Source: Salmonella enterica subsp. diarizonae
GTDB taxonomy: Bacteria > Pseudomonadota > Gammaproteobacteria > Enterobacterales > Enterobacteriaceae
Length of the DNA: 64,000 bases
Direction: 5' to 3'
NCBI RefSeq assembly: GCF_008692785.1
Contig: NZ_VXJV01000014.1
Span: forward strand, 1-64,000
Every line of letters starts with the position of its first letter. Position 1 is the stretch's first letter. The notes beneath the pieces were generated by a model. It was not told the origin of the DNA and made no database searches. It saw nothing but the letters and a program-made list of their open reading frames with translations. Positions 51,289-62,982 of this stretch are shown one piece after another. A program made the translations under genes and the position numbers.

Positions 51289-52029
51289 TTAGAGATCGCC
51301 AGTATAGTGCCAGCGAAGGTAGCGCAGCAGACGCATCTGGCGGGTAATACGACTCGGTTGGGAAAGCAGACGATACAACCACTCCAGCCCCAGGTTCTGC
51401 CATATTTTCGGGGCGCGTTTGACGTGACCGGTAAACACATCATAGGTGCCGCCCACGCCCATATATAGCGCATGGGGATGCACTTCCCGACAATCGCGCA
51501 TTAGCAATTCCTGTTTTGGCGATCCCATCGCGACGGTGACAATTTTCGCGCCGCTGGCATGGATTCGCCCAAATAGCGCCTGACGCTGCTCCGGCGTAAA
51601 GTAACCATCCTGGCTACCCACAATATTGACGTTCCACTGCGTCCGCAGTTTTGCTTCCGTCTGCGCCAGCACCTCAGGCTTGCCGCCGACAAGAAATACC
51701 GGCGTGCCTTCTTTACCCGCGCGCGCCATTAACGCTTCCCAAAGGTCGGCGCCAGCCACGCGAGAGACCTGCGCCTGCGGAAATTTTTTACGTATTGAAC
51801 GCACCACGCTGATGCCATCGGCATATTTAAATTCCGCCGCTGCTATCAACGCGCGTACTTCCGGATTATCTTCCGCCGTCAGCAGCTTTTCGGCGTTGAT
51901 CGCCACCAACGTGCCTTGCTTCAGTTGACCATCGGCAAACAGATAATTCAGCGCATGTGACATGTCGCGCCAGCCAATCAGAGGTAAGCCACGCAGCGAG
52001 TAAAGGGGCGCAGCGGCATTATTGGTCAT
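51289..52029 (-). CDS. wecG: UDP-ManNAcA transferase WecG (RffM)
   Basis: The 246-residue glycosyltransferase of the WecG/TagA/CpsF family (GT26) adds N-acetylmannosaminuronic acid to lipid I of enterobacterial common antigen, giving lipid II. Family segments include GADLWEAL near 94, PVFLVGG near 112 and VAMGSPKQE near 166. It overlaps wzyE by four bases and is the last gene of the ECA cluster. Confidence 0.95.
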   Translation of the reverse strand: MTNNAAAPLYSLRGLPLIGWRDMSHALNYLFADGQLKQGTLVAINAEKLLTAEDNPEVRALIAAAEFKYADGISVVRSIRKKFPQAQVSRVAGADLWEALMARAGKEGTPVFLVGGKPEVLAQTEAKLRTQWNVNIVGSQDGYFTPEQRQALFGRIHASGAKIVTVAMGSPKQELLMRDCREVHPHALYMGVGGTYDVFTGHVKRAPKIWQNLGLEWLYRLLSQPSRITRQMRLLRYLRWHYTGDL

Positions 52030-53384
52030 AGTTTTCCTTCCACCTGTGCCTGAGGGAGCGAAGTTGTACGTTTATGAATTAGTCCGGCGCTATCAAATAG
52101 CCAGAACAGAAGCTTAGCGACCAGCAGGCTGGTGCCAAAAACCACCAGGAAGAAAACCACGCGCGAGACAAACGAATCCAGCCCTTCTCGCGCCAGCACA
52201 ATCATATTAAAGATGGCGCCAAAGCAGAAACTGTGCAGAATCGCCGCCTTATAACGATTGGTCTCCCGGTTACCCAGTTCATACAGCCAGTCGAACCATT
52301 TGATAATCAGCCCGACGACGATCGCGCCGAGCGGAATAAACAGCGCCCCGCCCATGACCACCAGCGAACCGATAAGCGTTGGCGATATCGCCAGGCCGGA
52401 ATGGTTATTCAGGACTTCCCAGGTAAAGTAATTCGCAGAATTCAGCACGATACTGGGTCGTCCCGGCCATAGCCAGGTGGGAATAAAGACGTAGAAATCA
52501 CGCACGATAGGGGCCAGCCCCTGAAAATCAATATTATGGTAATTTTGCAATAGCAGCGCCAGATTCTCCCACGGCGAAAAGGTATCGCGCGTCAGATAAA
52601 GAAACGTATAGAACGCTTCATCGCCGCTCACATTTAATCCGTAGCGTTTGAGCGCCAGCCAGAACATACCGACAATCCCCAGTATGCCCGCCGCCGCCAG
52701 CATCCACAGGCTGATCCAGCCCCGAATAATGCCGATAAACAGGAAGATAGCAAACGCAATAATGATGTTGGCGCGCGTACCGCCGACAATCATATAGGTC
52801 AACAGACCAAACGCGACGGTACTCACCAGAAAGAACAGCCACGCTTTGCTGTCCTGGCGCAGGAAATAGACCACCAGCATTGCCGGAATGAAGAAATAGA
52901 AGAACCGTTTTAACGCCACACCGGAAACTTCGCTGGAAAAGATCTGGCTGTAGGAGTGCAGCCGGAACAGCAAAAAACCGTTATGCATAAAGAAAATCCC
53001 GACGCTCACCAGCGCGATGCCCATCAGGATCACCCAGGTAAGGTGGGTTTCCACCCGATTCATGGTAAATAGCGGCTTGCGTGGTACATCCACAACGCGT
53101 TTGCGTAAACGCGTTTTATAGGTCACGTAATACACGCCGTAGAAACAGGCGGCGGATAATAAAGCCTGCAATAAGATTTCCGGCGGCGCGACGCCAACGT
53201 CGAAACGGAACACCAGCACGCTGGTTAACGGAAAACCAAAAAAGAAGGTCAATAAAAACAGCAACGAAAAGAAAACGTTAAAATTAAAACGCACGCGGCG
53301 GAATTCAAACCAGGTCAGCGTGGCGATAAACAGCGTAGAAAGCAGCCAGACCACCAGCAGCCCGCTGAATTGCATCAAACTCAT
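52026..53384 (-). CDS. wzyE: ECA polymerase WzyE
   Basis: The 452-residue inner-membrane protein has about eleven hydrophobic helices. It joins ECA trisaccharide repeats on the periplasmic face, with chain length set by WzzE. Wzy sequences diverge greatly, so the call relies on similarity to E. coli WzyE and on position. Four-base overlaps join it to wecF and wecG. Confidence 0.94.
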   Translation of the reverse strand: MSLMQFSGLLVVWLLSTLFIATLTWFEFRRVRFNFNVFFSLLFLLTFFFGFPLTSVLVFRFDVGVAPPEILLQALLSAACFYGVYYVTYKTRLRKRVVDVPRKPLFTMNRVETHLTWVILMGIALVSVGIFFMHNGFLLFRLHSYSQIFSSEVSGVALKRFFYFFIPAMLVVYFLRQDSKAWLFFLVSTVAFGLLTYMIVGGTRANIIIAFAIFLFIGIIRGWISLWMLAAAGILGIVGMFWLALKRYGLNVSGDEAFYTFLYLTRDTFSPWENLALLLQNYHNIDFQGLAPIVRDFYVFIPTWLWPGRPSIVLNSANYFTWEVLNNHSGLAISPTLIGSLVVMGGALFIPLGAIVVGLIIKWFDWLYELGNRETNRYKAAILHSFCFGAIFNMIVLAREGLDSFVSRVVFFLVVFGTSLLVAKLLFWLFDSAGLIHKRTTSLPQAQVEGKL

Positions 53385-54460
53385 TCGGCTTCTCCTGCGG
53401 CGACTCTCAACGCATTATGCCACGGTTGCAGGTAATTGGGGCTAAAGAAGGTGATGCCGCTTTTATCTACCGATGCGAGCTGACGCTGCGCCTCGCGCAC
53501 CACCTGCTCATTCAAATCATCGGTGGTAAACAGAACGGGCAGATGCTGTTCCGCCATATCCTGCCAGAAAGGGTTGTCACGATTCAGTACGCACGGGATA
53601 TCGGCCTGAATTAGCAGACACAACGTCCCAATCCCCTGTTGGCGGGCAAAAATAAAATAACCGAGGTCGCACTGACGAAGCAGCGCAAGATAGGCATCAA
53701 ATTCCATTTTTTCACTAAGAATTTGCAAATTTTCATCGCTAAATAGCGTCAGACCTGCCTGACGAACCTCATCAATATAGGCCTGGTTATTGACCGGATA
53801 GCCCATCGGCACCACCACGTTTACCGTATCGCCAAACTGCTGATACACCGCCCGTAACGCCGCAATATGCTCGTTACTGCGATCGCCGGAGTTACCTACC
53901 AAAATAGTCAATTTCCCCGCACGTTGGCGCTCTTTTGCCATAGAATTCAGGGAAGGGTCCATGCGCGTCGGGAAATAGAGTAACTCGCCGCGTACGCCCG
54001 GGTGCTGGCGCGCAAAATAGCTGAGATCGCCGCGCGTCGCGAATACGCCCCCTACTCGCCCCTGCGCGATACGACGAAGCGGGTAGAAAAGGCGGAATTT
54101 CAGCCCGCTGGACACTTCGTAGAGATCCGCGCCCCAGATATGCCAGTAAAACTGGGCGGGCTTAATACCGCCGCTTAACAGCGCCAGCCACAGGCTGGTG
54201 TTGAATTGACCGTGAAAGAAGAAGCGCTGTCGACGATTTGCTTTCGCTTTGGCGATGACCGCCTGAGCCAGCGCTTTCTTACTACCATAAAAGCGAAGCG
54301 AGAGCGCCGGACAGCTTTCCGTGAAGCCGTTATCCTCGCCGGCAACCATAAATTCGCGCGCGTGCTCGCTTGTGGCAGCCAGCGTATCATTGAAAAACCG
54401 CAGCACGGTGTGGTTATGGTGAGGGATATCCGATCCCAGGACGTGAATCAGTACAGTCAT
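53381..54460 (-). CDS. wecF: TDP-Fuc4NAc:lipid II transferase WecF (RffT)
   Basis: The 359-residue glycosyltransferase (GT56) adds 4-acetamido-4,6-dideoxygalactose to lipid II to finish the ECA repeat. Conserved features include [12 protein letters not shown] at the N terminus and NSGDRSNEH near 190. It is cytoplasmic or peripheral. It overlaps wzxE and wzyE by four bases each. Confidence 0.94.
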   Translation of the reverse strand: MTVLIHVLGSDIPHHNHTVLRFFNDTLAATSEHAREFMVAGEDNGFTESCPALSLRFYGSKKALAQAVIAKAKANRRQRFFFHGQFNTSLWLALLSGGIKPAQFYWHIWGADLYEVSSGLKFRLFYPLRRIAQGRVGGVFATRGDLSYFARQHPGVRGELLYFPTRMDPSLNSMAKERQRAGKLTILVGNSGDRSNEHIAALRAVYQQFGDTVNVVVPMGYPVNNQAYIDEVRQAGLTLFSDENLQILSEKMEFDAYLALLRQCDLGYFIFARQQGIGTLCLLIQADIPCVLNRDNPFWQDMAEQHLPVLFTTDDLNEQVVREAQRQLASVDKSGITFFSPNYLQPWHNALRVAAGEAE

Positions 54461-55707
54461 GCTCGCCTACGCCAGAGTAAAAATATGCCGCAACAAAGTG
54501 AAAAATAGACAATATAGGTGGCCATATAAGCCTGTGCCGCACCCAGTGCGCCGTGAGCGGGAATCAGCCAGTGAGCGAACGCCGTTAACAGAATGAACTG
54601 GCTAATTTCGGCCAGAATGTAAAATCGCAACGACGCTTTGGCAATCACCAGATAACCGAAAACATAGGCGCCGACTTTCAGCACGTCACCCACTAACTGC
54701 CAGGCGAACAGATCGCGCATCGCGGTGAATTTAGCGGAAAAAAGCAGCCAGATAGCAAAATCGCGCAGTAGCCAGACGGTAAAACTCGCGGCCGCGACCG
54801 CCGGTAAAACAAATTTCAGCGCTTTTACCACCTCACGCGTAATGTCCTGTTTTTCCGTCAGGCGTGAAAGCGTGGGTAACAGGTAAACACTAAAAGAGGC
54901 GGTGATAAATTGCAGATAGGCGTCAGAAATGCTGCTTACGCCCTGCCAGATCCCGACATCGCTCCAGCTATAGTGCGCGGCCAGTTGGTTTCGCATCATC
55001 ACATAGGCGACCGGCATCGTAACGGAGGTAATCAGCGCCATCAGGGTAAATTTACTGAGCTGCCCTGCCAGACCGTTGTCCCAGGAGGGCCTGAGATAGT
55101 GTAGCGGGACGGTGCCGCGCTTAATCAATATCATACCGGCAGGCACTACCACCAGCGCCGGCACCAGCGCCAGGCCAAGCAACGCGCCTTCATAGCCGCC
55201 AACACGGTAGCAGAGATACCAGGCGGCGACGCCCAAAAAGCTGCCGACAATTAACGATAAGGCATTACCCGACGCGTCACGAAAGCCCTTCATCAGCGCC
55301 AGCAGCAGGTTCGCCCAGGCGATCCCCATTTGTACCAGCGCAACCAGACGCACCAGCCCTTGATAGTCCGTGTGACCGAACAGTCCCTGGCTAATCGGCG
55401 CCGCCGCCAGCAGGAAGACCAGCGCCAGTAGCGTAGAGAAACCCAATACCATCGCGGAGGAGGTTCCCACCACGGTACGTAACTGCGCCGGGTCATCATG
55501 ATGTTGTGCGACGAGTTTGGTCACGCCGTTAAATATCCCGGCACCCGCCAATACGCCCAGCACGGTGATCATCTGGCGGAAGTTACCCGCTTGTCCGACG
55601 CCCGCCGGGCCAAAAGAGACGGCCAGCAGTTTCACCACCAGCAGTCCGGCGCCAATTTTTACCAGCGTACTGACCGCCGTCCACAGGGAGGCTTTAGCAA
55701 GCGACAT
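54457..55707 (-). CDS. wzxE: ECA lipid III flippase WzxE
   Basis: The 416-residue polytopic protein of the MOP/PST flippase superfamily has about twelve helices. It moves undecaprenyl-linked ECA repeats to the periplasmic side. The N-terminal [20 protein letters not shown] and a glycine-rich early loop ([12 protein letters not shown]) are typical of Wzx proteins. It lies 1 base after wecE. Confidence 0.95.
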   Translation of the reverse strand: MSLAKASLWTAVSTLVKIGAGLLVVKLLAVSFGPAGVGQAGNFRQMITVLGVLAGAGIFNGVTKLVAQHHDDPAQLRTVVGTSSAMVLGFSTLLALVFLLAAAPISQGLFGHTDYQGLVRLVALVQMGIAWANLLLALMKGFRDASGNALSLIVGSFLGVAAWYLCYRVGGYEGALLGLALVPALVVVPAGMILIKRGTVPLHYLRPSWDNGLAGQLSKFTLMALITSVTMPVAYVMMRNQLAAHYSWSDVGIWQGVSSISDAYLQFITASFSVYLLPTLSRLTEKQDITREVVKALKFVLPAVAAASFTVWLLRDFAIWLLFSAKFTAMRDLFAWQLVGDVLKVGAYVFGYLVIAKASLRFYILAEISQFILLTAFAHWLIPAHGALGAAQAYMATYIVYFSLCCGIFLLWRRRA

Positions 55708-55708
55708 A

Positions 55709-56839
55709 TCAGGAGAAATAATTTAGCAAGGTGGCAATCACCGTCCGTTGATCGACGGGCGCAAGATTATAAAACAGCGGCAGACGCAGCAAACGTTCGC
55801 TCTCTTTTGTGGTGTAGACATCGTCCCCGATAAACTCGCCGAATTTATCGCCCGCCGGACAATCATGCAGCGGAATGTAATGGAATACCGCCATGATTTC
55901 CGCCTCTTTCAGGAAATTAATTAGCGCGCTGCGATCGGCGATATCCCGCAGTTTGATGTAAAACATGTGGGCATTATGCCCGCAGTTTTCCGGAATAGAA
56001 GGCAGCTCGATACGCCCGGCGCGCGCCAGCGGGGTTAACGCATCGTAGTAAGTCCGCCACAGCGACAGACGCTGTTGATTGATACGATCGGCGGCCTCCA
56101 GTTGCGCCCACAGGTAGGCAGCCTGCAGATCGGACATCAAATAACTGGAGCCGATATCCCGCCAGGTGTATTTATCCACCTGACCACGGAAGAACTGACT
56201 GCGGTTGGTGCCTTTTTCGCGGATGATCTCCGCGCGTTCAATCAGCGCCCGATCGTTAATCAACGTCGCACCGCCTTCGCCACCAGCGGTGTAATTTTTG
56301 GTTTCATGGAAACTAAAACAGCCGATATGACCGATCGTCCCTAACGCGCGGCCTTTGTACGTGGACATCACGCCCTGGGCGGCGTCCTCGACAACGAACA
56401 GATTATACTTATCCGCCAGCGCCATGATGACGTCCATTTCACAAGCGACGCCAGCGTAGTGTACCGGCACGATAGCGCGGGTCTTATCGGTGATCGCCGC
56501 CTCAATCAGCGTTTCGTCAATATTCATCGTATCCGGACGAATATCGACAAACACAATTTTCGCGCCGCGCAGGACAAAAGCGTTAGCGGTGGAGACAAAC
56601 GTAAAGCTCGGCATGATCACTTCATCGCCGGGCTGAATATCCAACAACAGGGCCGCCATCTCCAGCGACGCGGTACAGGAAGGCGTCAGCAACACCTTCG
56701 CGCTGCCGAAATGTTGCTCCAGCCACTGCTGGCAACGACGCGTAAAGCCGCCGTCACCGCACAGTTTGCCGCTGCTCATTGCAGACTGCATGTATTCGAG
56801 TTCGGTTCCCACCACCGGCGGCGCATTAAAAGGAATCAT
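55709..56839 (-). CDS. wecE: TDP-4-keto-6-deoxyglucose transaminase WecE (RffA)
   Basis: The 376-residue PLP enzyme of the DegT/DnrJ/EryC1 family converts TDP-4-keto-6-deoxyglucose to TDP-4-amino-4,6-dideoxygalactose. The Schiff-base Lys181 is in FHETKNYTAGGEGG. I chose ATG 56839 (MIPFNAPPVVG), preceded by AGGTGACAAC; the frame is open 68 codons upstream across the end of wecD but without family similarity. Its product is acetylated by WecD. Confidence 0.96.
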   Translation of the reverse strand: MIPFNAPPVVGTELEYMQSAMSSGKLCGDGGFTRRCQQWLEQHFGSAKVLLTPSCTASLEMAALLLDIQPGDEVIMPSFTFVSTANAFVLRGAKIVFVDIRPDTMNIDETLIEAAITDKTRAIVPVHYAGVACEMDVIMALADKYNLFVVEDAAQGVMSTYKGRALGTIGHIGCFSFHETKNYTAGGEGGATLINDRALIERAEIIREKGTNRSQFFRGQVDKYTWRDIGSSYLMSDLQAAYLWAQLEAADRINQQRLSLWRTYYDALTPLARAGRIELPSIPENCGHNAHMFYIKLRDIADRSALINFLKEAEIMAVFHYIPLHDCPAGDKFGEFIGDDVYTTKESERLLRLPLFYNLAPVDQRTVIATLLNYFS

Positions 56840-56843
56840 GTTG

Positions 56844-57521
56844 TCACCTGTATAACCAGTACGCAGTGCTTTCGATGTTGGCACCGCTTTGTATGTAACG
56901 TTTAAGCGCGGCGGTGTTGCCCAACTGGGTCGCCACCCGCAATGTTGCTTTGCCGCGACGCAGCGCCCAACAGATCGCCGCCTGCATAAGTTCCGCTCCC
57001 GCGCCGCGTCCGGCCAACAGACCGATGCGCGCGTCGGTATCATTCAATTCCCGCAGCGAGACGTAACCGCGGATAGCGCCTGTTTCCGTGCGAAGCACCA
57101 GGCATTGGTGATCAAACGTGCCGCGTACCGCATTCTCAATCCACTGGGCGTAAAAACGGGCGCTGGCGTCGGGCGCATACCACGGCGCGCGAAAACGACT
57201 CTGCGTAAACGCCTCTCCGGCCAACTGACGCAAAGCAGGGATGTCCGTAAGGCGTGCAATTTCCGCGCCATGCTGGTAGGCATGCCCTTTTACCGGCAAC
57301 GCAAAATCCACCTCGCCTTCAACCAAAGAGAATCCCAGCGATTGCAACGCCGACAGCCAGGCGATGTTTTCAGCCGGTACTTTTACCTGCACGCGTTGCC
57401 ACGCCTGCAGCGCTTCTGGCGTTAATTCGGGCGCTGAGGCATCGATACGCACAATGCCGCTATTCACGCCAAAGAACGTATTTTCCCAGAGTAACGGTTC
57501 AATACTGGCGCGGACGGGCAC
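56844..57521 (-). CDS. wecD: TDP-fucosamine acetyltransferase WecD (RffC)
   Basis: The 225-residue GNAT-family enzyme makes TDP-Fuc4NAc by acetylating the 4-amino sugar. The acetyl-CoA-binding segment [13 protein letters not shown] is near residue 177. I chose the GTG at 57521 (MPVRASIEP), 6 bases after GGAG, which matches E. coli. It overlaps rffH by 23 bases. The first 80 residues diverge more from E. coli than the rest. Confidence 0.92.
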   Translation of the reverse strand: MPVRASIEPLLWENTFFGVNSGIVRIDASAPELTPEALQAWQRVQVKVPAENIAWLSALQSLGFSLVEGEVDFALPVKGHAYQHGAEIARLTDIPALRQLAGEAFTQSRFRAPWYAPDASARFYAQWIENAVRGTFDHQCLVLRTETGAIRGYVSLRELNDTDARIGLLAGRGAGAELMQAAICWALRRGKATLRVATQLGNTAALKRYIQSGANIESTAYWLYR

Positions 57522-58380
57522 GGAGCAACTCCAGTAAATATTGGCCATAGCCGGTTTTTTCAAGCTGACTGGCGGCGCGTTTCAAACCATCATCATCCAG
57601 CCAGCCGTTGCGCCAGGCAATTTCCTCCAGACAGGCAATTTTGAAGCCCTGGCGCTTTTCCACCGTCTGCACAAAAGTGCTCGCCTCAATCAGGCTGTCG
57701 TGGGTGCCAGTATCCAGCCAGGCGAAGCCGCGGCCCAGCAGTTCAACGGTCAGCTTACCTTCCTCCAGATACATCTGGTTGATAGAAGTGATCTCCAGCT
57801 CACCACGCCCGGACGGTTTCACGCGCTTCGCATACTCGACGACCTTGCTGTCATAGAAATAGAGGCCGGTGACCGCCCAGTTAGATTTAGGCTGTTTCGG
57901 CTTTTCTTCCAGCGAGAGCGCGCGAAAATCATCGTCAAACTCCACGACGCCAAAGCGTTCCGGGTCCATGACCTGATAGCCAAATACCGTGGCGCCTTCG
58001 GTACGCGCCGCGACCTGACGGAGTTTGGGACTAAAGCCCTGACCAAAAAAGATATTATCGCCTAATACCAGGCAGGAAGGTTCACCGTTGAGGAACGCTT
58101 CGCCAATGATAAAGGCCTGTGCCAACCCATCCGGACTGGGCTGCTCGGCATAGTGTAAATCGATACCGAACGCTGCGCCGTCGCCCAACAAACGCTGAAA
58201 GTCGCGTTTATCTTCCGGCGTGGTGATGATCAGGATCTCACGAATGCCCGCCAGCATTAGCACCGATAACGGATAATAAATCATCGGCTTGTCGTAGACG
58301 GGCAGAAGCTGCTTTGATACGCCGCGCGTAATGGGATGCAACCGGGTACCGGAACCTCCCGCCAGAATGATGCCTTTCAT
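57499..58380 (-). CDS. rffH: Glucose-1-phosphate thymidylyltransferase RffH
   Basis: The 293-residue nucleotidyltransferase makes TDP-glucose from dTTP and glucose-1-phosphate. The N-terminal signature GGSGTRLHP is at 8-16, with [18 protein letters not shown] following. It is a paralogue of RmlA in the O-antigen cluster. I chose ATG 58380 (MKGIILAGG) with GGAGG upstream. It lies 32 bases after rffG. Confidence 0.95.
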   Translation of the reverse strand: MKGIILAGGSGTRLHPITRGVSKQLLPVYDKPMIYYPLSVLMLAGIREILIITTPEDKRDFQRLLGDGAAFGIDLHYAEQPSPDGLAQAFIIGEAFLNGEPSCLVLGDNIFFGQGFSPKLRQVAARTEGATVFGYQVMDPERFGVVEFDDDFRALSLEEKPKQPKSNWAVTGLYFYDSKVVEYAKRVKPSGRGELEITSINQMYLEEGKLTVELLGRGFAWLDTGTHDSLIEASTFVQTVEKRQGFKIACLEEIAWRNGWLDDDGLKRAASQLEKTGYGQYLLELLRARPRQY

Positions 58381-58412
58381 TCGTTTCTCCTCCAGGAGTA
58401 AGAGCCTGCCGT

Positions 58413-59480
58413 TTAGCGTTTCAGACCTAAGCGTTCGCCCTGATAACTGCCATCCTGCACGGGTTTCCACCAGGCCTCATTGGCGAGATACCACTGAACG
58501 GTTTTTCGCATCCCGCTTTCGAAGGTTTCCTGCGGCGTCCAGCCCAGCTCGCGGGCGATTTTCGACGCGTCGATGGCATAACGTAAGTCATGACCGGGCC
58601 GATCGTCGACAAAGGTAATCAAATCGTGATAATTCGCCACGCCCTGCGGTTTTTGCGGGGCCAACTCCTCCAGCAGAGCGCAAATCGTCCTGACTACATC
58701 CAGATTTTTGCGTTCGTTATGACCGCCGATATTATACGTTTCGCCCACCGCGCCGTTCGTCGCCACGTGATACAACGCGCGGGCGTGATCCTCCACATAC
58801 AGCCAGTCGCGAATTTGCTGACCGTTGCCATAGACCGGCAATGGTTTACCCGCCAGCGCGTTCAGAATCATCAGCGGAATCAGTTTTTCCGGGAAATGGT
58901 AGGGCCCGTAGTTATTAGAGCAGTTGGTGACAAGCGTAGGCAGACCGTAGGTACGTAACCAGGCGCGTACCAGATGGTCGCTGCTGGCTTTGGAGGCGGA
59001 GTAAGGGCTGCTTGGCGCATATGGCGTGGTTTCGGTGAAGAAATCGTCTGCGGTATGCAGGTCGCCATACACTTCATCGGTGGAGATATGATGGAAGCGG
59101 AACGCCGCTTTAGCGTCCGCGTCAAGCGCGGACCAGTAAGCGCGAGCGGCCTCCAGCAAGGTGTAAGTACCAACGATATTCGTTTCAATAAACGCCGCCG
59201 GGCCGTCGATGGAACGGTCTACATGGCTTTCCGCCGCCAGGTGCATCACGCTATTGGGCTGATAATGCTGGAAAATTCGCTCCAGTGATGCCCGATCGCA
59301 GATATCCACCTTCTCAAAGGCGAAACGGTCGCTTTGCGCCACCGACGCCAGAGACATCAGGTTGCCCGCATAGGTGAGTTTATCCACCACCACCACCGCG
59401 TCTGCCGTTTCATGGATGATATGCCGCACCACCGCAGATCCGATAAAGCCTGCGCCGCCAGTCACCAGAATGCGTTTCAT
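58413..59480 (-). CDS. rffG: dTDP-glucose 4,6-dehydratase RffG
   Basis: The 355-residue short-chain dehydrogenase makes TDP-4-keto-6-deoxyglucose. The NAD-binding GGAGFIGS is at residues 8-15, and the catalytic YxxxK ([10 protein letters not shown]) is near 160. It is a paralogue of RmlB. Its start overlaps the wecC stop (TGATG). Confidence 0.96.
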   Translation of the reverse strand: MKRILVTGGAGFIGSAVVRHIIHETADAVVVVDKLTYAGNLMSLASVAQSDRFAFEKVDICDRASLERIFQHYQPNSVMHLAAESHVDRSIDGPAAFIETNIVGTYTLLEAARAYWSALDADAKAAFRFHHISTDEVYGDLHTADDFFTETTPYAPSSPYSASKASSDHLVRAWLRTYGLPTLVTNCSNNYGPYHFPEKLIPLMILNALAGKPLPVYGNGQQIRDWLYVEDHARALYHVATNGAVGETYNIGGHNERKNLDVVRTICALLEELAPQKPQGVANYHDLITFVDDRPGHDLRYAIDASKIARELGWTPQETFESGMRKTVQWYLANEAWWKPVQDGSYQGERLGLKR

Positions 59481-60742
59481 CAGCGCCAGACTCCTTTGGT
59501 ATCGACCACATAACGCTGATGAACCGCATCGCCGCGAATCGCTTTAAATTCGTCGTGATCGACCAGCATCACCAGCACATCGGCGGCGGCCAGCGCCGCG
59601 TCCAGTTTCGCCAGCGTGCAAACTCCATCTAATTTTTTCGGCAACTGACGAATATTCGGCTCGACGACCAGGGTTTCGCCGCTGTGCCAGCGGGCGATAC
59701 TTTGCGCGATCCCCATCGCCGGGCTTTCGCGCAGATCGTCGATATTCGGCTTAAAGGCCAGCCCAAAACAGGCGATTTTCACTTCGCTGGCGCGTTTATC
59801 GGTGGCCGCCAGGCAATCTGCGACCGCGGCTTTTACCTGGTCGACCACCCAGTGCGGTTTGCCGTCGTTCACTTCACGCGCGGTGCGAATCAGTCTCGCC
59901 TGCTGCGGATTTTGCGCCACAATAAACCACGGATCGACTGCAATGCAGTGCCCGCCAACGCCGGGGCCCGGCTGCAAAATATTGACGCGCGGATGGCGGT
60001 TCGCCAGGCGGATCAATTCCCAGACGTTAATCCCCTGATCGGCGCAAATCAGCGACAATTCATTCGCAAAGGCGATATTCACATCACGGAAGCTATTTTC
60101 TGTCAGCTTGCACATCTCTGCGGTGCGCGAGTTGGTGACAACGCATTCGCCCTCAAGGAAAATTTTGTACAGCGCGCTGGCGCGAGCCGAACATACTGGC
60201 GTCATACCGCCAATCACGCGGTCATTTTTAATGAGTTCCACCATCACCTGACCCGGCAGCACACGCTCCGGACAATAGGCGATATTAACGTCGGCCTGCT
60301 CGCCCGCCTGCTGGGGAAAGGTCAGATCCGGACGCATCCCGGCCAGCCAGCCAGCCATTTGCTCCGTTGCGCCAACCGGCGATGTCGATTCCAGAATCAC
60401 CAGCGCCCCTTTTTTTAATACGGGCGCAATGGATTTCGCCGCGGCTTCCACATAAGCCATGTCAGGGTCGTGATCGCCTTTGAATGGCGTCGGCACTGCA
60501 ATCAGGTATGCATCGGCCTCGACAGGCGTCGTCGTTGCACGCAGAAAGCCACCTTTCACCGCCATCTTCACTACATTGCCCAACGCCGGCTCCACGATGT
60601 GAATTTCACCGCGATTTATGGTGTCTACCGCATGTTGGTTGATATCCACGCCGATAACCTGCTTCTGACGGGAAGCAAAAGCGGCCGCAGTGGGTAATCC
60701 GATATACCCCAGCCCAATAACAGAAATGGTCGTAAAACTCAT
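59480..60742 (-). CDS. wecC: UDP-ManNAc dehydrogenase WecC (RffD)
   Basis: The 420-residue four-electron dehydrogenase oxidises UDP-ManNAc to UDP-ManNAcA for ECA. The NAD loop [10 protein letters not shown] is at 10-19 and the catalytic Cys266 in [13 protein letters not shown] chose ATG 60742 ([10 protein letters not shown]), which overlaps wecB by four bases, rather than the longer open frame. It works directly after WecB. Confidence 0.96.
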   Translation of the reverse strand: MSFTTISVIGLGYIGLPTAAAFASRQKQVIGVDINQHAVDTINRGEIHIVEPALGNVVKMAVKGGFLRATTTPVEADAYLIAVPTPFKGDHDPDMAYVEAAAKSIAPVLKKGALVILESTSPVGATEQMAGWLAGMRPDLTFPQQAGEQADVNIAYCPERVLPGQVMVELIKNDRVIGGMTPVCSARASALYKIFLEGECVVTNSRTAEMCKLTENSFRDVNIAFANELSLICADQGINVWELIRLANRHPRVNILQPGPGVGGHCIAVDPWFIVAQNPQQARLIRTAREVNDGKPHWVVDQVKAAVADCLAATDKRASEVKIACFGLAFKPNIDDLRESPAMGIAQSIARWHSGETLVVEPNIRQLPKKLDGVCTLAKLDAALAAADVLVMLVDHDEFKAIRGDAVHQRYVVDTKGVWR

Positions 60743-61869
60743 AACGATACCCGATAACTTTTTAACGCCTGTAAAATGCGCGCGCATGACTGCCCGTCGC
60801 CATAAGGATTATGGGCGCGGCTCATGGTTTGATATTCATTTTCGTCGTGCAGCAGACGCATGACTTCCGCCACAATGCGCCGGGAGTCCGTGCCGACCAG
60901 CCTTACCGTACCGGCGGTAATCGCTTCCGGACGCTCTGTGGTTTCACGCATGACCAATACCGGTTTACCCAGTGACGGCGCTTCTTCCTGAATACCGCCG
61001 GAATCCGTCAGAATGAGCCAGGCGTGATTCATCAGCCAGACAAAAGGTAAGTAGTCCTGCGGCTCAATCAGTACTACGTTTTCAACATGCCCGAGGATAC
61101 GGTTGACAGGTTCGCTGACGTTGGGATTGAGATGCACCGGATAGACAATTTGCACATCCTGGTTCGCTGCGGCGATTTCCGCCAGCGCATGGCAGATATG
61201 CTCAAAGCCCTGACCAAAGCTTTCACGTCGATGACCGGTCACCAGAATCATCTTCTTATTCACGTCGAGGAAAGGATACTGCTCGGCCAGTTCAGCCTGT
61301 AATGTATCGCTCGCCAGAACGCGATCGCGTACCCAGATCAGCGCATCGATAACGGTATTGCCGGTGACAAAAATGCGCCCATCCGGAATATTCTCCCGCA
61401 ACAGATTCTGCCGCGAGTTTTCGGTCGGCGCAAAGTGGTACATCGCCAGATGTCCGGTCAGCGTGCGGTTTGCCTCTTCCGGCCACGGGGAATAGAGATC
61501 GCCGGTTCGCAACCCAGCTTCTACGTGCCCCACCGGAATACGTTGATAGAAAGCCGCCAGGCTGGTAGCAATCGTAGTGGTGGTATCGCCATGAACCAGC
61601 ACCACATCAGGTTTAAAATCTGCCAGGATCGGCTTTAATCCCTCCAGAATTCGGCAGGTAATTTCCGTCAACCCCTGTCCCGGCTGCATAATATTGAGAT
61701 CGTAATCAGGCACAATAGAAAAAAGAGTTAATACCTGATCAAGCATCTCCCGATGCTGCGCAGTAACGCATACTTTGGCCTCGAAATGAGGATCTTTTTC
61801 CAGCGCATGGACCAGAGGCGCCATCTTAATGGCCTCCGGTCGTGTACCAAATACAGTCAGTACTTTCAC
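60739..61869 (-). CDS. wecB: UDP-GlcNAc 2-epimerase WecB
   Basis: The 376-residue epimerase converts UDP-GlcNAc to UDP-ManNAc. The N-terminal [14 protein letters not shown] at about 6-19 is the family signature, and [17 protein letters not shown] near 287 holds the UDP-binding site. Length equals E. coli WecB. A hairpin lies in the 55-base gap after wzzE. Confidence 0.96.
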   Translation of the reverse strand: MKVLTVFGTRPEAIKMAPLVHALEKDPHFEAKVCVTAQHREMLDQVLTLFSIVPDYDLNIMQPGQGLTEITCRILEGLKPILADFKPDVVLVHGDTTTTIATSLAAFYQRIPVGHVEAGLRTGDLYSPWPEEANRTLTGHLAMYHFAPTENSRQNLLRENIPDGRIFVTGNTVIDALIWVRDRVLASDTLQAELAEQYPFLDVNKKMILVTGHRRESFGQGFEHICHALAEIAAANQDVQIVYPVHLNPNVSEPVNRILGHVENVVLIEPQDYLPFVWLMNHAWLILTDSGGIQEEAPSLGKPVLVMRETTERPEAITAGTVRLVGTDSRRIVAEVMRLLHDENEYQTMSRAHNPYGDGQSCARILQALKSYRVSL

Positions 61870-61889
61870 ATCGATTCTCTTCGAATAGA

Positions 61890-61913
61890 CAGCAGGGGCC
61901 CAGCCCCCTACTG
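61890..61913. repeat. Intercistronic hairpin wzzE-wecB
   Basis: On the minus strand CAGTAGGGG and CCCCTGCTG pair over nine positions (one G-U) around a short loop. There is no T tract. It may set RNA processing or relative expression between wzzE and wecB. Confidence 0.5.
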
Positions 61914-61924
61914 CAGAGGTGTTG

Positions 61925-62971
61925 CTAAATCGTGCGGCGACGGGTTAAGGCAACGCCCGCACCGATTAGCGCCCCAACGATACCCCACATGATCATCAGG
62001 AAGGCTCGGCGTGGGCTATCACGTTTTACCGGTTCTTCCGGCGTACGCAAATAACGATAGGTCTGAAAACGAGGGTCCAGGGTCGGCCCCACATTAAGCG
62101 TATTCAACATTGCCCGATTTTGAAAGTAGTCCAAATCGAACGCAGGGCCAACCGCTTGCAGGTTTTCAAGACGCGCCTGTAACATAGGGCGACCGAGTAA
62201 AAAAAGCTCTGAGTCCGGTAATTCATCCGCCGGGACATCCGTCGCGCTACGAGAAATATTATGTTGTTCCGCAATTTTGAGCGCCTGCTCAATACTGTTT
62301 ACACGACGTGAATAGATCGCTTTCGCAACCTCTTCCTGCCGTTTGACCTGCGCTTTCATCTGCACGGTACGCGCAGCCCAGGCGCCTTTTAATTCATCAT
62401 TCAGATGGCTCGCCGCCCGCTGACTGGCGAACGCGACATACTGACGCAGCAGATTATTGGCGTCCGGCGCGGTTTCAGCAATCAGCTTCACGTTGTCGTT
62501 GATAGCGCGTGTAAAATCACCTGGCGTAAACTGAATGTTATTGATCAGTTCATCAAGCATCGCCGCATCAGCTTTGCTATTCCCGACCATTCGCTGCTTA
62601 TAATAATCCGTCTGTAACCAGAAATCGCGACGCGTATCCCAGGAGGCAAGCTGCATGATGAACTCTTTATACGCTTCGTCCATCACCGAGGGCTTATCGG
62701 AAGAGGCGGGATCGGTCTTAATATCCAGATTGCGCAGAAACTGTTGCTGGGAGTAATAACCGCCCAACATATTTACGGTTGGGCGATCGGTGATCGCCGT
62801 CGCGCTCCACTCCTGACGAGCAAAAAAGGTATAGGCTAACGCGATAAGGGCAAATAGCAGGCCAATGCCGATAATCCAGAATTTGCCGGCCCATAAAGTA
62901 CGAAACAACCCGCGAATATCCAGTTCATTTTCAGCGCTCACCGCGCGTGCCCCCGGTAATGGTTGTGTCAT
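61925..62971 (-). CDS. wzzE: ECA chain-length regulator WzzE
   Basis: The 348-residue polysaccharide co-polymerase has two membrane helices (about 32-52 and 322-342) and a large periplasmic coiled-coil domain. It sets the length of ECA chains with WzyE. The proline-rich segment around the second helix ([14 protein letters not shown]) is typical of Wzz. It lies 11 bases after wecA. Confidence 0.95.
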   Translation of the reverse strand: MTQPLPGARAVSAENELDIRGLFRTLWAGKFWIIGIGLLFALIALAYTFFARQEWSATAITDRPTVNMLGGYYSQQQFLRNLDIKTDPASSDKPSVMDEAYKEFIMQLASWDTRRDFWLQTDYYKQRMVGNSKADAAMLDELINNIQFTPGDFTRAINDNVKLIAETAPDANNLLRQYVAFASQRAASHLNDELKGAWAARTVQMKAQVKRQEEVAKAIYSRRVNSIEQALKIAEQHNISRSATDVPADELPDSELFLLGRPMLQARLENLQAVGPAFDLDYFQNRAMLNTLNVGPTLDPRFQTYRYLRTPEEPVKRDSPRRAFLMIMWGIVGALIGAGVALTRRRTI

Positions 62972-62982
62972 CGTATCCTCAT

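Noticed and set aside
59684-60418. Plus-strand 244-codon open frame inside wecC
   Set aside because: It is a shadow of the WecC catalytic region, with no start signal or domain.
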